Shown: in pieces, positions 8,954-17,646 of the stretch | Layout: every line of letters starts with the position of its first letter | How positions within the stretch are numbered: the first letter of the stretch is position 1 | NCBI GenBank assembly: GCA_944391055.1 | Contig: CALXSF010000002.1 | Coordinates: 1-64,000, forward strand | DNA from: an uncultured Kiritimatiellota bacterium | GTDB lineage: Bacteria; Verrucomicrobiota; Kiritimatiellia; RFP12; DVOR01 | Reading direction: 5' to 3' | DNA: 64,000 bases | Program-made: the position numbers and the translations under genes | The notes under the pieces: generated by a model | The model's database searches: none | Told to the model about the DNA's origin: nothing | The model's input: only the letters and a program-made list of their open reading frames with translations

Positions 8954-10483
8954 ATGCAGACCCTCATCGCCTACGACCTGGGCACGGGCGGGGTGAAGAC
9001 GAGCCTCTTCGACGCGGAGGGGTGCCCGCTCGCCTCGGCCTTCGAGCCCTACGACACGCTTTACCCGCGCCCCGGCTTCCGCGAGCAGCGGCCGGAGGAT
9101 TGGTGGCGCGCCATCGTCCGTTCCACCCGCGCGGCGCTCGCGCGGGCGCCGGGGGGCGGGGCGGACGTCGCGGCCCTCGCCGTCTCGGGCCACAGCCTCG
9201 GCGTCGTCCCCGTCGACGCCGAGGGGCGCCTCTTGGCCGACAGCACGCCGATCTGGAGCGACGCGCGGGCCGGCACCCAAGCCGCCGACTTCTTCCGTCG
9301 GACGGATGAGGCGGCGTGGTATCTGGAGACGGGCGCGGGCTTCCCCCCGCCGCTCTATTCATTGTTCAAGATCATGTGGTTCCGCGACAACGCGCCCGCG
9401 CTGTACGCCCGCGCCGCCGCCTTCCTGGGCACCAAGGACTACGTCAACCTCCGCATGACCGGCGTCCGCCTCACCGACCGCTCCTACGCCTCCGGCTGCG
9501 GCGCGTGGTCGCTCGCCGGCGAACGGTACCGTGAGGATTGGATCGACGCGGCGGGGCTTGACCCCGCGAAGTTCCCGCGCGTGGTCCCCTCCGCCGCCGT
9601 GGTGGGCGAGCTGCTGCCCGGGCCCGCGCGCGAGCTGGGCCTCCGCCCGGGCGTGAAGGTCTGCGCGGGCGGCGTGGACAACGCCTGCATGGCGCTCGGC
9701 GCCGCCTGCCTGGGGGAGGGCGAGGCCTACGTCAGCCTCGGCACCTCCGCCTGGGTCGCCGTGGCGGGGCCGCGGCCCGTGGTGGAGGCGACGGCCCGGC
9801 CCTACGTCTTCGCGCACTGCGTGCCGGGGATGTACGTCTCGGCCACCGCCATCTTCTCCGCCGGAAACAGCCTGCGCTGGGTGCGCGACACGCTCTGCCA
9901 GGACTTGGTCGCCGCCGAGCGCGCTGGCGGCCCCGACGCCTACCGCGCGATGGACGCGCTGGCGGCCCAAAGCCCCGCCGGCGCCAACCGCCTGCTCTTC
10001 AACCCCAGCCTCGCCGGCGGCAGTGCCTTGGAGCCCAGCCCCAACCTCCGGGGCGCCTTCCTGGGGTTGGATCTGCGGCACACCCGCGCCGACCTCCTCC
10101 GCGCCACGCTCGAGGGCGTCTGCCTCAACCTCCGCCTGGCGCTTGACGTCCTGGCGCGGCAGACGCCGCTGGGCGACGCCATGTTGCTTGTCGGCGGCGG
10201 CGGCAAAAGCCCCCTCTGGCGGCGCATCTTCGCCTCCGTCTTCGAGAAGGACATCGTGGAGACCAACGTCGGGCAGGACGCCGGCAGCCTCGGCGCCGCC
10301 GCCCTCGCCGCCGTCGGGGCGGGGCTGTGGCGCGACTTCGCGCCCCTGCGCGCGCTCCATCGGACGCGCGCCGTGGCCCATCCCGACCCGGACGACGCGG
10401 CGCTCTACCGCCGCCTCCTTCCGCTGTTCGCCCAATCCGCGCGGGCGCAGGCCGTCCTTGGCGACGCCCTCGCCGCGCTCTGA
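8954..10483 (+). CDS. FGGY-family carbohydrate kinase (xylulokinase-like)
   Basis: Sugar kinase of 509 residues with two actin-like ATPase domains. Visible motifs: N-terminal phosphate loop AYDLGTGGVKTSLFD, catalytic region with GGVDNACMALGAA and SLGTSAWVA, and the C-terminal adenosine motif LLVGGGGKSPLWRRIFA. FGGY kinases act on xylulose, ribulose, fuculose, glycerol and others; sequence alone does not fix the substrate. Position after deoC and before an alcohol dehydrogenase suggests a deoxy sugar or deoxy-ketose, which is inference. It starts 12 bases after deoC. Confidence 0.88.
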   Translation: MQTLIAYDLGTGGVKTSLFDAEGCPLASAFEPYDTLYPRPGFREQRPEDWWRAIVRSTRAALARAPGGGADVAALAVSGHSLGVVPVDAEGRLLADSTPIWSDARAGTQAADFFRRTDEAAWYLETGAGFPPPLYSLFKIMWFRDNAPALYARAAAFLGTKDYVNLRMTGVRLTDRSYASGCGAWSLAGERYREDWIDAAGLDPAKFPRVVPSAAVVGELLPGPARELGLRPGVKVCAGGVDNACMALGAACLGEGEAYVSLGTSAWVAVAGPRPVVEATARPYVFAHCVPGMYVSATAIFSAGNSLRWVRDTLCQDLVAAERAGGPDAYRAMDALAAQSPAGANRLLFNPSLAGGSALEPSPNLRGAFLGLDLRHTRADLLRATLEGVCLNLRLALDVLARQTPLGDAMLLVGGGGKSPLWRRIFASVFEKDIVETNVGQDAGSLGAAALAAVGAGLWRDFAPLRALHRTRAVAHPDPDDAALYRRLLPLFAQSARAQAVLGDALAAL

Positions 10484-10514
10484 CCCCGACCCTCCCCCCA
10501 CACAAGGAAACCCC

Positions 10515-11705
10515 ATGAACCCTTTTGAGTTCCACAATCCCGTCCGCATCGTCTTCGGCCCCGGCGAGGTCGCCCGCGTCGGCGCGCTCGCCGCCAAGGA
10601 GGGCACGCGCGCCCTCATCGTCTCCTACGCCGACGTCTCTTGCCTCGGCGGCCTGATCGACCGCATCCACGCCGCGCTCGCCGCCGCCGGCCTGGCCTAC
10701 GCCGACCATTTCGCCGCCACGCCCAACCCGCTCCTCTCCCAGGCCGAGGCCGGCGTGGCCCGCGGGCGCGCGTTCGGCGCGGATCTGGTCATCGGTGTGG
10801 GCGGCGGCTCGGCGATGGATCTGGCGAAGCTCGTCGCCGCCGGGCTCCGCTATCCCCATCCCCTCGCGCGGATGATCCGCTTCAGCCATGCGGACGACGC
10901 GCAGATCCCGCCCACCGAGGCGCTGCCCACCCTCATGGTGCCCACCCTCCCGGCCACCGCCAGCGAGATGAACCCCACCGCCGTCGTCACCGACGACGCC
11001 ACCCTCCGCAAAAGCTACGTCTGGGCCCCCGACTGCCTCTACCCGCGCGTCGCCATCCTCGACCCCACCCTGACCCTTTCGCTGCCGCCCTTCCAGACGG
11101 CCTGCGGCGCCATCGACGCCATCAGCCACGTCGTCGAGCCCTTCGTCTTCAGCGACGCTGCCACCTACGGCAACACCGACCTCCAGGATCAGCTGCAGCT
11201 GGGCGTCATCCGCGCCCTCCTCGCCAACCTCCCCAAGGTCCTCGCCGACCCCGGCGACGTCCAGCTCCGGGGCCTCATGCAGTTCGGCGCGACCGTCGGC
11301 CTCAACGGCTGGCTCACGTGCGGCGTCCAAGGCTGGACCCCGATGCACCAGATGGGCCACGTCCTTTCCTCCCACTTCCGCGCCACCCACGGCGCCACGC
11401 TCGCCTGCATGATGCTGGCCTGGATGCGCTTCTTCGCCGACGACCCCCGGAACGCCCGCTTCCGGCGCCTCGCCCGGGAGATCTGGGGCACCGACGACCT
11501 GACGGCCGCCGCCGACCGCTTCGAGGACTACATCGCCCGCCAGGGCGTCCCCACCCGGATCAGCGCCTTCGGCTGCTCGGAGAAGGATCTCGACGCCCTC
11601 ACCCAAGGCGTCGTCGACGTCTCCTTCGGCCCCGACGGCCGCCTTGCCAGCATCCCGCCCGTCACCCGCGAGGAAGTCCGCGCCATCTACGCGCGCGCCC
11701 TCTGA
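10515..11705 (+). CDS. Iron-containing alcohol dehydrogenase (butanol dehydrogenase type)
   Basis: Group III NAD(P)H-dependent alcohol dehydrogenase of 396 residues. The nucleotide loop GVGGGSAMDLAK is clear, and metal-binding residues are expected at DAISHVVEP, at the MHQMGH stretch and at HGATLA. The closest character is that of BDH/YqhD enzymes, which reduce aldehydes. After deoC it could convert the acetaldehyde from deoxyribose phosphate to ethanol and regenerate NAD(P)+ (inference). AAGGAAA stands before the ATG. A strong bidirectional terminator follows the stop. Confidence 0.9.
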   Translation: MNPFEFHNPVRIVFGPGEVARVGALAAKEGTRALIVSYADVSCLGGLIDRIHAALAAAGLAYADHFAATPNPLLSQAEAGVARGRAFGADLVIGVGGGSAMDLAKLVAAGLRYPHPLARMIRFSHADDAQIPPTEALPTLMVPTLPATASEMNPTAVVTDDATLRKSYVWAPDCLYPRVAILDPTLTLSLPPFQTACGAIDAISHVVEPFVFSDAATYGNTDLQDQLQLGVIRALLANLPKVLADPGDVQLRGLMQFGATVGLNGWLTCGVQGWTPMHQMGHVLSSHFRATHGATLACMMLAWMRFFADDPRNARFRRLAREIWGTDDLTAAADRFEDYIARQGVPTRISAFGCSEKDLDALTQGVVDVSFGPDGRLASIPPVTREEVRAIYARAL

Positions 11706-11714
11706 CCCTTGGGA

Positions 11715-11759
11715 CAAAAAAGCCCCCCGTGCGTTTTGCCGCACGGGGGGCTTTTTTTG
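11715..11759. terminator. Bidirectional Rho-independent terminator
   Basis: A perfect 18-bp stem (AAAAAAGCCCCCCGTGCG and its complement) with a six-base loop and seven Ts. It serves the converging alcohol dehydrogenase (+) and lipoprotein (-) genes. Confidence 0.92.
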
Positions 11760-11773
11760 TCTCGGGGGCCCGC

Positions 11774-12634
11774 TCAGAGCGAGGAGAGGTTGGCGAAGCG
11801 AACGGCGAAGGAAAGGCATTCGCCGGGGCGGAGCTCGCGGTCGAGCGTCTTGCCGAGCATGAGCGCATGGGAGGGGCCGTCCTTGTCCTCCAGGAAGAGC
11901 CTGCCCGGCGCGGTCGGGAGCCGGGCGGGATCCACGGGGAGGCACACCTCCAGCGCGCACCACGGTGGCACGCCCTCGAAGCGGAGGGCGGCGTCGGGGG
12001 CGACCGGGCACTCGGCCAAGACGCGGTCGCCGCCCAGCAGGCGGAGTTGGGCGCGCGCGCCGGGCTTGGCGGCGCGCAGGGCCTCCGGGGAGAGCGTCAG
12101 CGCGAGCGCGCTCGGCTTCATCTCGCCCGCGTGGAAGAAGGCCTGCGTCAGCGTCTCCCCGTTCAGGGCCCAACGCTGCGGGAGCGGCGCCAGCCGTTGC
12201 TCCACGCCGGCCGTCTCCGCGGCCAGCAGGACGGGCGGTTTGTTGGTCGCGCAGGGGATCGCGAAGCCGCTTTCTGGGGAGACGGTCGGCGGCTCAGCGC
12301 CCTCCACGGCGGCGGCGAAGCCGTAGGCGAAGAGGCGTTTGAGGCGGATGGGGTGCTGCGAGACGTTTTGAAGCTCAAAGACCAGCCGCCCGGCGTTCGG
12401 CGGGACTTGGTCGGCCGCCTCCGGGTCGGGGACGACGTGCATGACGCCCCGCAGCCCCACGTCGCGCGTGGCGTCGCAGGGGGGCTCCTGCCCGGGCGCC
12501 GCCTTCCCCTCGAGCACCGCCTTGGGCATGACGAAACTCACGAGCGAGCCATCCTCCAATTCCACGTGCGCCACGGGGACGCACCCCGCCAGCAATCCCG
12601 CGGCCAACGCCGCCAGCCAAGCCATCGCTTTCAT
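11774..12634 (-). CDS. Putative lipoprotein, function unknown
   Basis: 286-residue protein with a short signal peptide and lipobox LLAGC, so it is probably lipidated by Lgt and held in the envelope. The rest looks beta-rich, with no family I recognise. It contains a motif FVMPKAVLEG and a later region with several isolated Cys. It has its own predicted promoter (12684-12689) and a GGAAAGGAG ribosome site, and ends at the terminator shared with the deoC operon. I cannot assign a function. Confidence 0.75.
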   Translation of the reverse strand: MKAMAWLAALAAGLLAGCVPVAHVELEDGSLVSFVMPKAVLEGKAAPGQEPPCDATRDVGLRGVMHVVPDPEAADQVPPNAGRLVFELQNVSQHPIRLKRLFAYGFAAAVEGAEPPTVSPESGFAIPCATNKPPVLLAAETAGVEQRLAPLPQRWALNGETLTQAFFHAGEMKPSALALTLSPEALRAAKPGARAQLRLLGGDRVLAECPVAPDAALRFEGVPPWCALEVCLPVDPARLPTAPGRLFLEDKDGPSHALMLGKTLDRELRPGECLSFAVRFANLSSL

Positions 12635-12683
12635 CGCAGACTCCTTTCCGTTCGCGCGGGCCCATGCCCGCGTGTTCGGGGAT

Positions 12684-12689
12684 AGTCTA
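12684..12689 (-). promoter_or_regulatory. Extended -10 promoter of the lipoprotein gene
   Basis: Minus strand TGTGCTAGACT, about 50 bases before the ATG at 12634. It lies just beyond the stop of the preceding gene. Confidence 0.5.
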
Positions 12690-12700
12690 GCACATCGGCT

Positions 12701-13747
12701 TCAGCGGAGCTCGGGGGGGAGGGTGGCGACGAGGGCCTTGAGGTTTTGGGCGTGCTCCTGCGCGCAGACGAGGGTGGCCTTGGGGGTGTGGACGACGATG
12801 AGGCCGCGGACGCCAAGGAGGGCGGTGGCGCGGGGGTCGCCCTCGGCGGCGACGATGTTGCCGGTGGCGTCGAGGGCGTAGGTGGGGGCGATGGCGACGT
12901 TGCCCGCGGGGTCGGCGGGGAATTGGCGGGCGAGGGCGGGGAGGCTGCCGACGTCGTCCCAGCCGAAGTCGCCGGCGGCGACGACGAGGTCGCCGCAGTG
13001 CTCCATGACGGCGTAGTCGATGGAGCGCTTGGGGAGGGTGGGGTAGAGCGCGTCGCGCGCGTCGGGGCGCGCGAGGAGGGGGAGCCATTCGGGGGCGTGG
13101 GCGCGGAAGGCGGCCTCCATGACGTCGGCGCGCCAGACGAAGATGCCGGCGTTCCAGACGTAGGCGCCGGTCTGGAGGTAGGCGCGGGCGGTGGGGAGGT
13201 CGGGCTTCTCGACGAAGCGGCGGGCGCGGCGGAGGGGGGTGCGGGGGGAGGGGAGCGGCTCGCCGCACTCGATGTAGCCGTAGCCCGTGGCGGGGTAGGT
13301 GGGGGCGATGCCCACGACGCCGATGGCGGGCTCGCGGGCGACGCAGTCGGCGACGTCGGCCAGGACGGCGCGGAAGGCGGGCACGTCCCCGATGAGGGGG
13401 TCGGCGGGGAGGACGAGGGCGACGCCTTCGGGGTCGTCGCGGCGCAGGAGCCCGCAGGCGAGGGCGACGGCGGCGGCGGTGTCGCGCCCGACGGGCTCGC
13501 CGACGATGTTGGCGGGGGGCAGGGCGGGGAGCGCCTCGCGCGTGGCGGCGACGAGGTCGGCGGAGGTGATGACGCGGATGTTGGCGGGGGGGACCAGCCC
13601 CTCCAGTCGCCCGACGGCTTGGGCGATGAGGGGCGTGCCGCCAAAGAGGGTGGTGAACTGCTTGGGCCGGGCGAAGGTGGAGAGCGGCCAGAAGCGCTCG
13701 CCCCGCCCGCCGGCGAGGATGAAGGCGTGAAGGTGCGTGGGGTCCAT
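12701..13747 (-). CDS. manC: Mannose-1-phosphate guanylyltransferase
   Basis: Makes GDP-mannose from mannose 1-phosphate and GTP for polysaccharide synthesis. 348 residues: the single-domain ManC type without the C-terminal isomerase domain. The nucleotidyltransferase signature FILAGGRGERFWPLS is at the N terminus. PKQF, VGEPVGRDTAAAVALA and RFVEKPD follow, and YAVMEHCGD and FGWDDVGS near the end are typical. AAGGAG precedes the ATG. It is 9 bases downstream of queA in a run that starts with the membrane/TPR-like gene. Confidence 0.92.
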   Translation of the reverse strand: MDPTHLHAFILAGGRGERFWPLSTFARPKQFTTLFGGTPLIAQAVGRLEGLVPPANIRVITSADLVAATREALPALPPANIVGEPVGRDTAAAVALACGLLRRDDPEGVALVLPADPLIGDVPAFRAVLADVADCVAREPAIGVVGIAPTYPATGYGYIECGEPLPSPRTPLRRARRFVEKPDLPTARAYLQTGAYVWNAGIFVWRADVMEAAFRAHAPEWLPLLARPDARDALYPTLPKRSIDYAVMEHCGDLVVAAGDFGWDDVGSLPALARQFPADPAGNVAIAPTYALDATGNIVAAEGDPRATALLGVRGLIVVHTPKATLVCAQEHAQNLKALVATLPPELR

Positions 13748-13756
13748 GGTGGCTCC

Positions 13757-14833
13757 TTAAAGGATGAGCATGCAGTCGCCGTAGGAGAAGAAGCGGTAGC
13801 GGAGGCGGACGGCCTCGCGGTAGGCCTCGAGGATGCGTTCGCGCCCGGCCAGCGCGGCCACCATCATGATGAGGGTGGACTGCGGGAGGTGGAAGTTGGT
13901 GAGCATCGCGTCCACCGCGCGGAAGCGGTAGGGCGGGTGGATGAAGATGTCGGAGCTGCCGGAGCAGGGGACGATCCGGCCGTCGTTGGCCTGGGCGACG
14001 GTCTCGAGGGTGCGGACGGAGGTGGAGCCGACGGCGACGACGCGCCCCCCCTCGGCGCGGGTCTTGGCCACGAGGGCGGCGGTGGCGGCGGGGACGTGGA
14101 AGCGCTCGGCGTCCATGCGGTGGTCTTCGATGCGCTCGGCTTTGACGGGGCGGAAGGTGCCGGGCCCGACGTGGAGGGTGACGGTGGCGCGGCGGACGCC
14201 CTTGGCCTTGAGCGCGGCGAGGAGCGCCTCGGTGAAGTGGAGCCCGGCGGTGGGCGCGGCGACGGCGCCGACCTCGCGGGCGTAGACGGTCTGGTAGCGC
14301 TCGCGGTCGAGGCGGGCGGCCGCGGGGTCGTCGGGGTCGCGGCGGATGTAGGGGGGGACGGGGGTGAGGCCATGCTCGGCGAGGACGTCCATCAGCGGCG
14401 CGTCGGCGGAGAGGCGGCAGTCGGCGCGGCCCTGGCCGTCGGTGGCGAGGACCTCGGCGCGGAGGTGCCCGTGGGCGAGGGCGATGGCGTGGCCGGCGCG
14501 CGCGCGCCGGCCGCTGCGGCAGAGGCAGCGCCAGCGGCTGACGTGGGCGCCGCCCTCGGCGCGCTCGGGTTCGAGGGGGTCGGTGAGGAGGAGCTCGGCG
14601 GCGCCGCCGGTGTCTTCCCAGGCGCCGAGGACGCGCGCGGGGAAGACGCGGGTGTCGTTGAGGACGAGCAGGTCGCCGGGGCGGAGGTAGTCGCCGATGT
14701 CGCCGATGGCGCGGTGCTCGAGGCCGGGGCGCGCGCGGTCGAGCACCAGCATGCGGGAGGTGCCGCGGACGGGGGGCGGGGTCTGTGCGATGAGTTCGGG
14801 GGGGAGGGGATAATCGAAGTCAGCGGTCAGCAT
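13757..14833 (-). CDS. queA: S-adenosylmethionine:tRNA ribosyltransferase-isomerase
   Basis: Penultimate enzyme of queuosine synthesis: it transfers and isomerises ribose from SAM onto preQ1 in tRNA. 358 residues and full length. Motifs: DYPLPPELIAQTP start, LVLNDTRVFPARV, the AAPTAGLHFT block, LHVGPGTFRPV and SYGDCMLIL at the end. Other queuosine genes are not in this window. Its start overlaps the end of the upstream membrane/TPR-like gene by 14 bases. Confidence 0.96.
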   Translation of the reverse strand: MLTADFDYPLPPELIAQTPPPVRGTSRMLVLDRARPGLEHRAIGDIGDYLRPGDLLVLNDTRVFPARVLGAWEDTGGAAELLLTDPLEPERAEGGAHVSRWRCLCRSGRRARAGHAIALAHGHLRAEVLATDGQGRADCRLSADAPLMDVLAEHGLTPVPPYIRRDPDDPAAARLDRERYQTVYAREVGAVAAPTAGLHFTEALLAALKAKGVRRATVTLHVGPGTFRPVKAERIEDHRMDAERFHVPAATAALVAKTRAEGGRVVAVGSTSVRTLETVAQANDGRIVPCSGSSDIFIHPPYRFRAVDAMLTNFHLPQSTLIMMVAALAGRERILEAYREAVRLRYRFFSYGDCMLIL

Positions 14834-17549
14834 GGGGCTTCTCTTCGGGGAGCAGGGTGGTCAGCCACCGGCGCGCGGCCTCGTCGCCGAGGGCGGGGCG
14901 GAGGGCGTTGGCGTGGAGCCGGAGGGCCAAAGGATGGCCGGGGAAACGGGCGAGGCAGTCGCGGGTGGCGGCGTCGAGGGCCTCGGGGTCGCGGGTGAGA
15001 CCGAGGAGGAAGGCCCAGAGGTCGGGTTGGTCGGGGTCGGCGATGAGCCAGACGTGGGCCTGGCGGCGGGCGGCCTCGGGGTCGCCCTGGGCCAGATGGG
15101 AGAGGGCGCGCAGGCGGAGCGTCTCCAAGAGGAGGGGCGCCTCGGCGAGGGCCTGCTCGGCGTTGAAGCCGCCGACGAAGTCGAGCGCCTGTCGGGTCCG
15201 GCCCTCGGCCAGCAGCCGCTTGAGGTGGAAGAGCGCGTAGGCGTAGCGGCCGTCGCGCATGAAGAAGGCGGAGACCTGGCCGGCCTGCCATTGGCGGACG
15301 TCCTGCGCGCGTTTGCCGTAGAGCGCGGCGAGGCAGGGGTTGTCGGCGAGGCGCGCGGCGTGCTTGGCGTACAGGGCCTCGGCCTCCGGGCTCCACGGCC
15401 AGGCGCAGAGGAAGAACTCCAGCTCGGCCTCGGAGGGTGCCTCGCGGGCGCTCAGCAGGGCGGCGGCCTCGTCCTTGTCCAAGAGGGTGAGGGCGATGAG
15501 GCGCTCCTGCTCGTTCAGGGGCGCGGGGTCGTCGCGGTAACGCCGCAGGATGGCGCGGAGCGCGGCGGCGCGGGCGTCGGTGCGGAGGTCGGCCAGGCGG
15601 CGGGCGGAGGCGAAGGCCTCGGTGCGCACGGGGCCGAAGGCCCGCTCGAACGCCTGCGCCTGGGCGGCCGTGGGGTGGCGCAGCCAGGGGCGGCCCTCGG
15701 CCACGGAGACGGCGGCCCAGTGCTCCGCCTGCGTCAGCGCCACCCCCGGCGCGCCCTCGAGCGCGCCCAGGCTCAGGCGGAGGCCGTCGTTCGCCGGGTC
15801 GAGGGCGATGGCCTGGCGCAGGAGGTCGGCGGCCTCGGCGGCGGGCGCGCCAAGGGCGCGGGCGGCGAGGAGGCGCGCGGCCAGGGCGCGGAGCGAGCGG
15901 ACGGTCCGCTGCCCGGCGGGCGTGCGGCCGTAGCGCGTCTTGCCCAGGCGCTCGGCGATGCCTGCCGCGTCGGCCGCGGCGGCGGGGGGCAGGGGGCCCA
16001 CGCGGAAGGCGCCGTCGGCGTCGGTCGCCAACAGCCAGCGGCGGAGCGGGGCGGGGCCGAGCGCGGCGGCGGCGTCGAGCCCGGGGTCGGTGCGGCGGGC
16101 CTCCGCCAACGGCTTGCCGCCCACGCGGAGGTGGGGCACGGCGGCGGCGAAGTCGGAGACCGGCCAAAGGGGCGTGCCCTGCGCCAGGCGCTCCAGGAAG
16201 AGGGGGGCGAGGCCGGGCTCCGGGTCGAGCCACGCGGTGAGGGTCAGCGGCAGGCGGGCCTCCAGCGGCGCCCAGGCTTTGTCCAGCGCGGCGCGCGCGG
16301 GGCGGCCCGCGCCGTCGGCGTAGTTCAGGACGAGCTGGGCGCAGGCGAGGCCGCCGAGGAGGAGCGCCGCGCCGACATTGGCCGCCGCGTGCGCGGCGGG
16401 GGCGGGCCAGCCGACGTGCGCGTCCAGCCAGTTGCGGATCCAGGAGCCCACGAGGAGCCCCACGTCGAGCGTCACCAAGGCCACGCCCAGCGCCGCCAGG
16501 GGCGTCGGCTCGGCCATCGTCTCCCACAGCGCCGCGGGCCAGCGCGCCAGGCAGCAGCCCGCCAGGGCCAGGATGGCGAGCTGGCCGATGAGCGGCGAGG
16601 CGAACCGGAAGAAGGCCCTGGGGAAGCAGCCCAGCAGGAGGACGAAGGCCAGGGCGAAGAGCGCCAGCGGCGCCGACCCCTCGAAGCCCATCACCAGCCC
16701 CATCAGCGCCGGCGCCGTGAGCGCCGAGACCCGGTTCGCCCAGAAGAGGAAGGCGTTCCCCTCGAGCGGCACGCCCAGCGCCAGGCACCAGAGCGGCGTC
16801 ACCGCCACCGCGGCGGCCAGCCCCGCCGCCAGGCCCAGGACGATCCACGGCAGGTAGGAGAGGCGGCCCTCCACGCCCATCCGAACCAGGATGCCGCCGC
16901 CGAGGACGACCGCCGCCACGGAGACGGGCAGGGCCGCGGGGCTGTCGGCGAAGAGAAAGGCCGCCAGCGCGAAGAGGGCGCCCATCGCGCAGCGTCTGCG
17001 GAGCGAGGGCGGCAGCCCCTCGGCGTAGTCCTCCGCGCAGCGCCGCCGCAGGCTCATCGCCAAGGCGATGGCCGTGGCGCCGACGGCCACCGCGGCGGCG
17101 GCCGGCAGGGGGCGTGTGCCGAGCGCCCAGAGCGGCAGGGACGTCACCGCCGCGGCCACGACGCCGAAGCCGACCAGGAGGGCGGTCGCCGCGCCGTCGA
17201 GCCAGGCGCGCGGGCGCTCGTCGTCGCGCAGTTCGTCGAAGTCCGCGCAGGCGTGGCGCACGCCGTTGACGGCCGCCACGAAGAGCATGGTCACGGTCCA
17301 GGCGCCCAGGGCCGCGCTCAGGAACGTGACGCCCGCCCAGCCCCCGAGCGTGTGCGCCAGCCATGTCAGCGCGGTGCCGAGGGGCTCCAGGACGTCCCCC
17401 TCCAGCTGCCCGGGGAAGCAGATGGCCGCCAGGAAGTCGGCGGAGGCCCCGGGATAGGGCACCCACGCGCCGGAGAGGAGGAAATAGGCCAGGCACCCCA
17501 CAAAGACCAGGCAAGCCCAAGGCACCCGCGTGTATTTTGCGACGTTCAT
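14820..17549 (-). CDS. Large multipass membrane protein with TPR-like C-terminal half
   Basis: 909-residue protein. The first 400 or so residues hold about ten or more hydrophobic segments, starting with a helix near residue 12. The rest is Ala/Leu/Arg-rich and helical, with TPR-like spacing (blocks such as LLRQAIALDPANDGLRLSLG and HVWLIADPDQPDLWAFLLG). This plan is shared by some polysaccharide or envelope assembly proteins, but I recognise no catalytic motif. It overlaps queA and leads the run toward manC, so an envelope-glycan role is possible but unproven. CGGAG precedes the ATG. Confidence 0.8.
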   Translation of the reverse strand: MNVAKYTRVPWACLVFVGCLAYFLLSGAWVPYPGASADFLAAICFPGQLEGDVLEPLGTALTWLAHTLGGWAGVTFLSAALGAWTVTMLFVAAVNGVRHACADFDELRDDERPRAWLDGAATALLVGFGVVAAAVTSLPLWALGTRPLPAAAAVAVGATAIALAMSLRRRCAEDYAEGLPPSLRRRCAMGALFALAAFLFADSPAALPVSVAAVVLGGGILVRMGVEGRLSYLPWIVLGLAAGLAAAVAVTPLWCLALGVPLEGNAFLFWANRVSALTAPALMGLVMGFEGSAPLALFALAFVLLLGCFPRAFFRFASPLIGQLAILALAGCCLARWPAALWETMAEPTPLAALGVALVTLDVGLLVGSWIRNWLDAHVGWPAPAAHAAANVGAALLLGGLACAQLVLNYADGAGRPARAALDKAWAPLEARLPLTLTAWLDPEPGLAPLFLERLAQGTPLWPVSDFAAAVPHLRVGGKPLAEARRTDPGLDAAAALGPAPLRRWLLATDADGAFRVGPLPPAAAADAAGIAERLGKTRYGRTPAGQRTVRSLRALAARLLAARALGAPAAEAADLLRQAIALDPANDGLRLSLGALEGAPGVALTQAEHWAAVSVAEGRPWLRHPTAAQAQAFERAFGPVRTEAFASARRLADLRTDARAAALRAILRRYRDDPAPLNEQERLIALTLLDKDEAAALLSAREAPSEAELEFFLCAWPWSPEAEALYAKHAARLADNPCLAALYGKRAQDVRQWQAGQVSAFFMRDGRYAYALFHLKRLLAEGRTRQALDFVGGFNAEQALAEAPLLLETLRLRALSHLAQGDPEAARRQAHVWLIADPDQPDLWAFLLGLTRDPEALDAATRDCLARFPGHPLALRLHANALRPALGDEAARRWLTTLLPEEKPHADR

Positions 17550-17581
17550 CGATTCTCCGTACGATTGTTTGACGACCCCTT

Positions 17582-17587
17582 ATTATA
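17582..17587 (-). promoter_or_regulatory. -10 promoter element of the membrane/TPR-queA-manC run
   Basis: Minus strand TATAAT, with start site expected about 30 bases before the ATG at 17549. No convincing -35 is seen. It is divergent from the HD-gene promoter about 46 bases away. Confidence 0.5.
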
Positions 17588-17633
17588 CACAACCGGCGCA
17601 CTCCGCGCACGCGGCGGGCGCGGGGGGTTGTGG

Positions 17634-17639
17634 TAGAAT
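17634..17639 (+). promoter_or_regulatory. Extended -10 promoter of the HD gene
   Basis: TTGTGGTAGAAT followed after seven bases by ATG 17647. No ribosome site fits between, so a leaderless message is predicted. Confidence 0.55.
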
Positions 17640-17646
17640 GGGGCGC

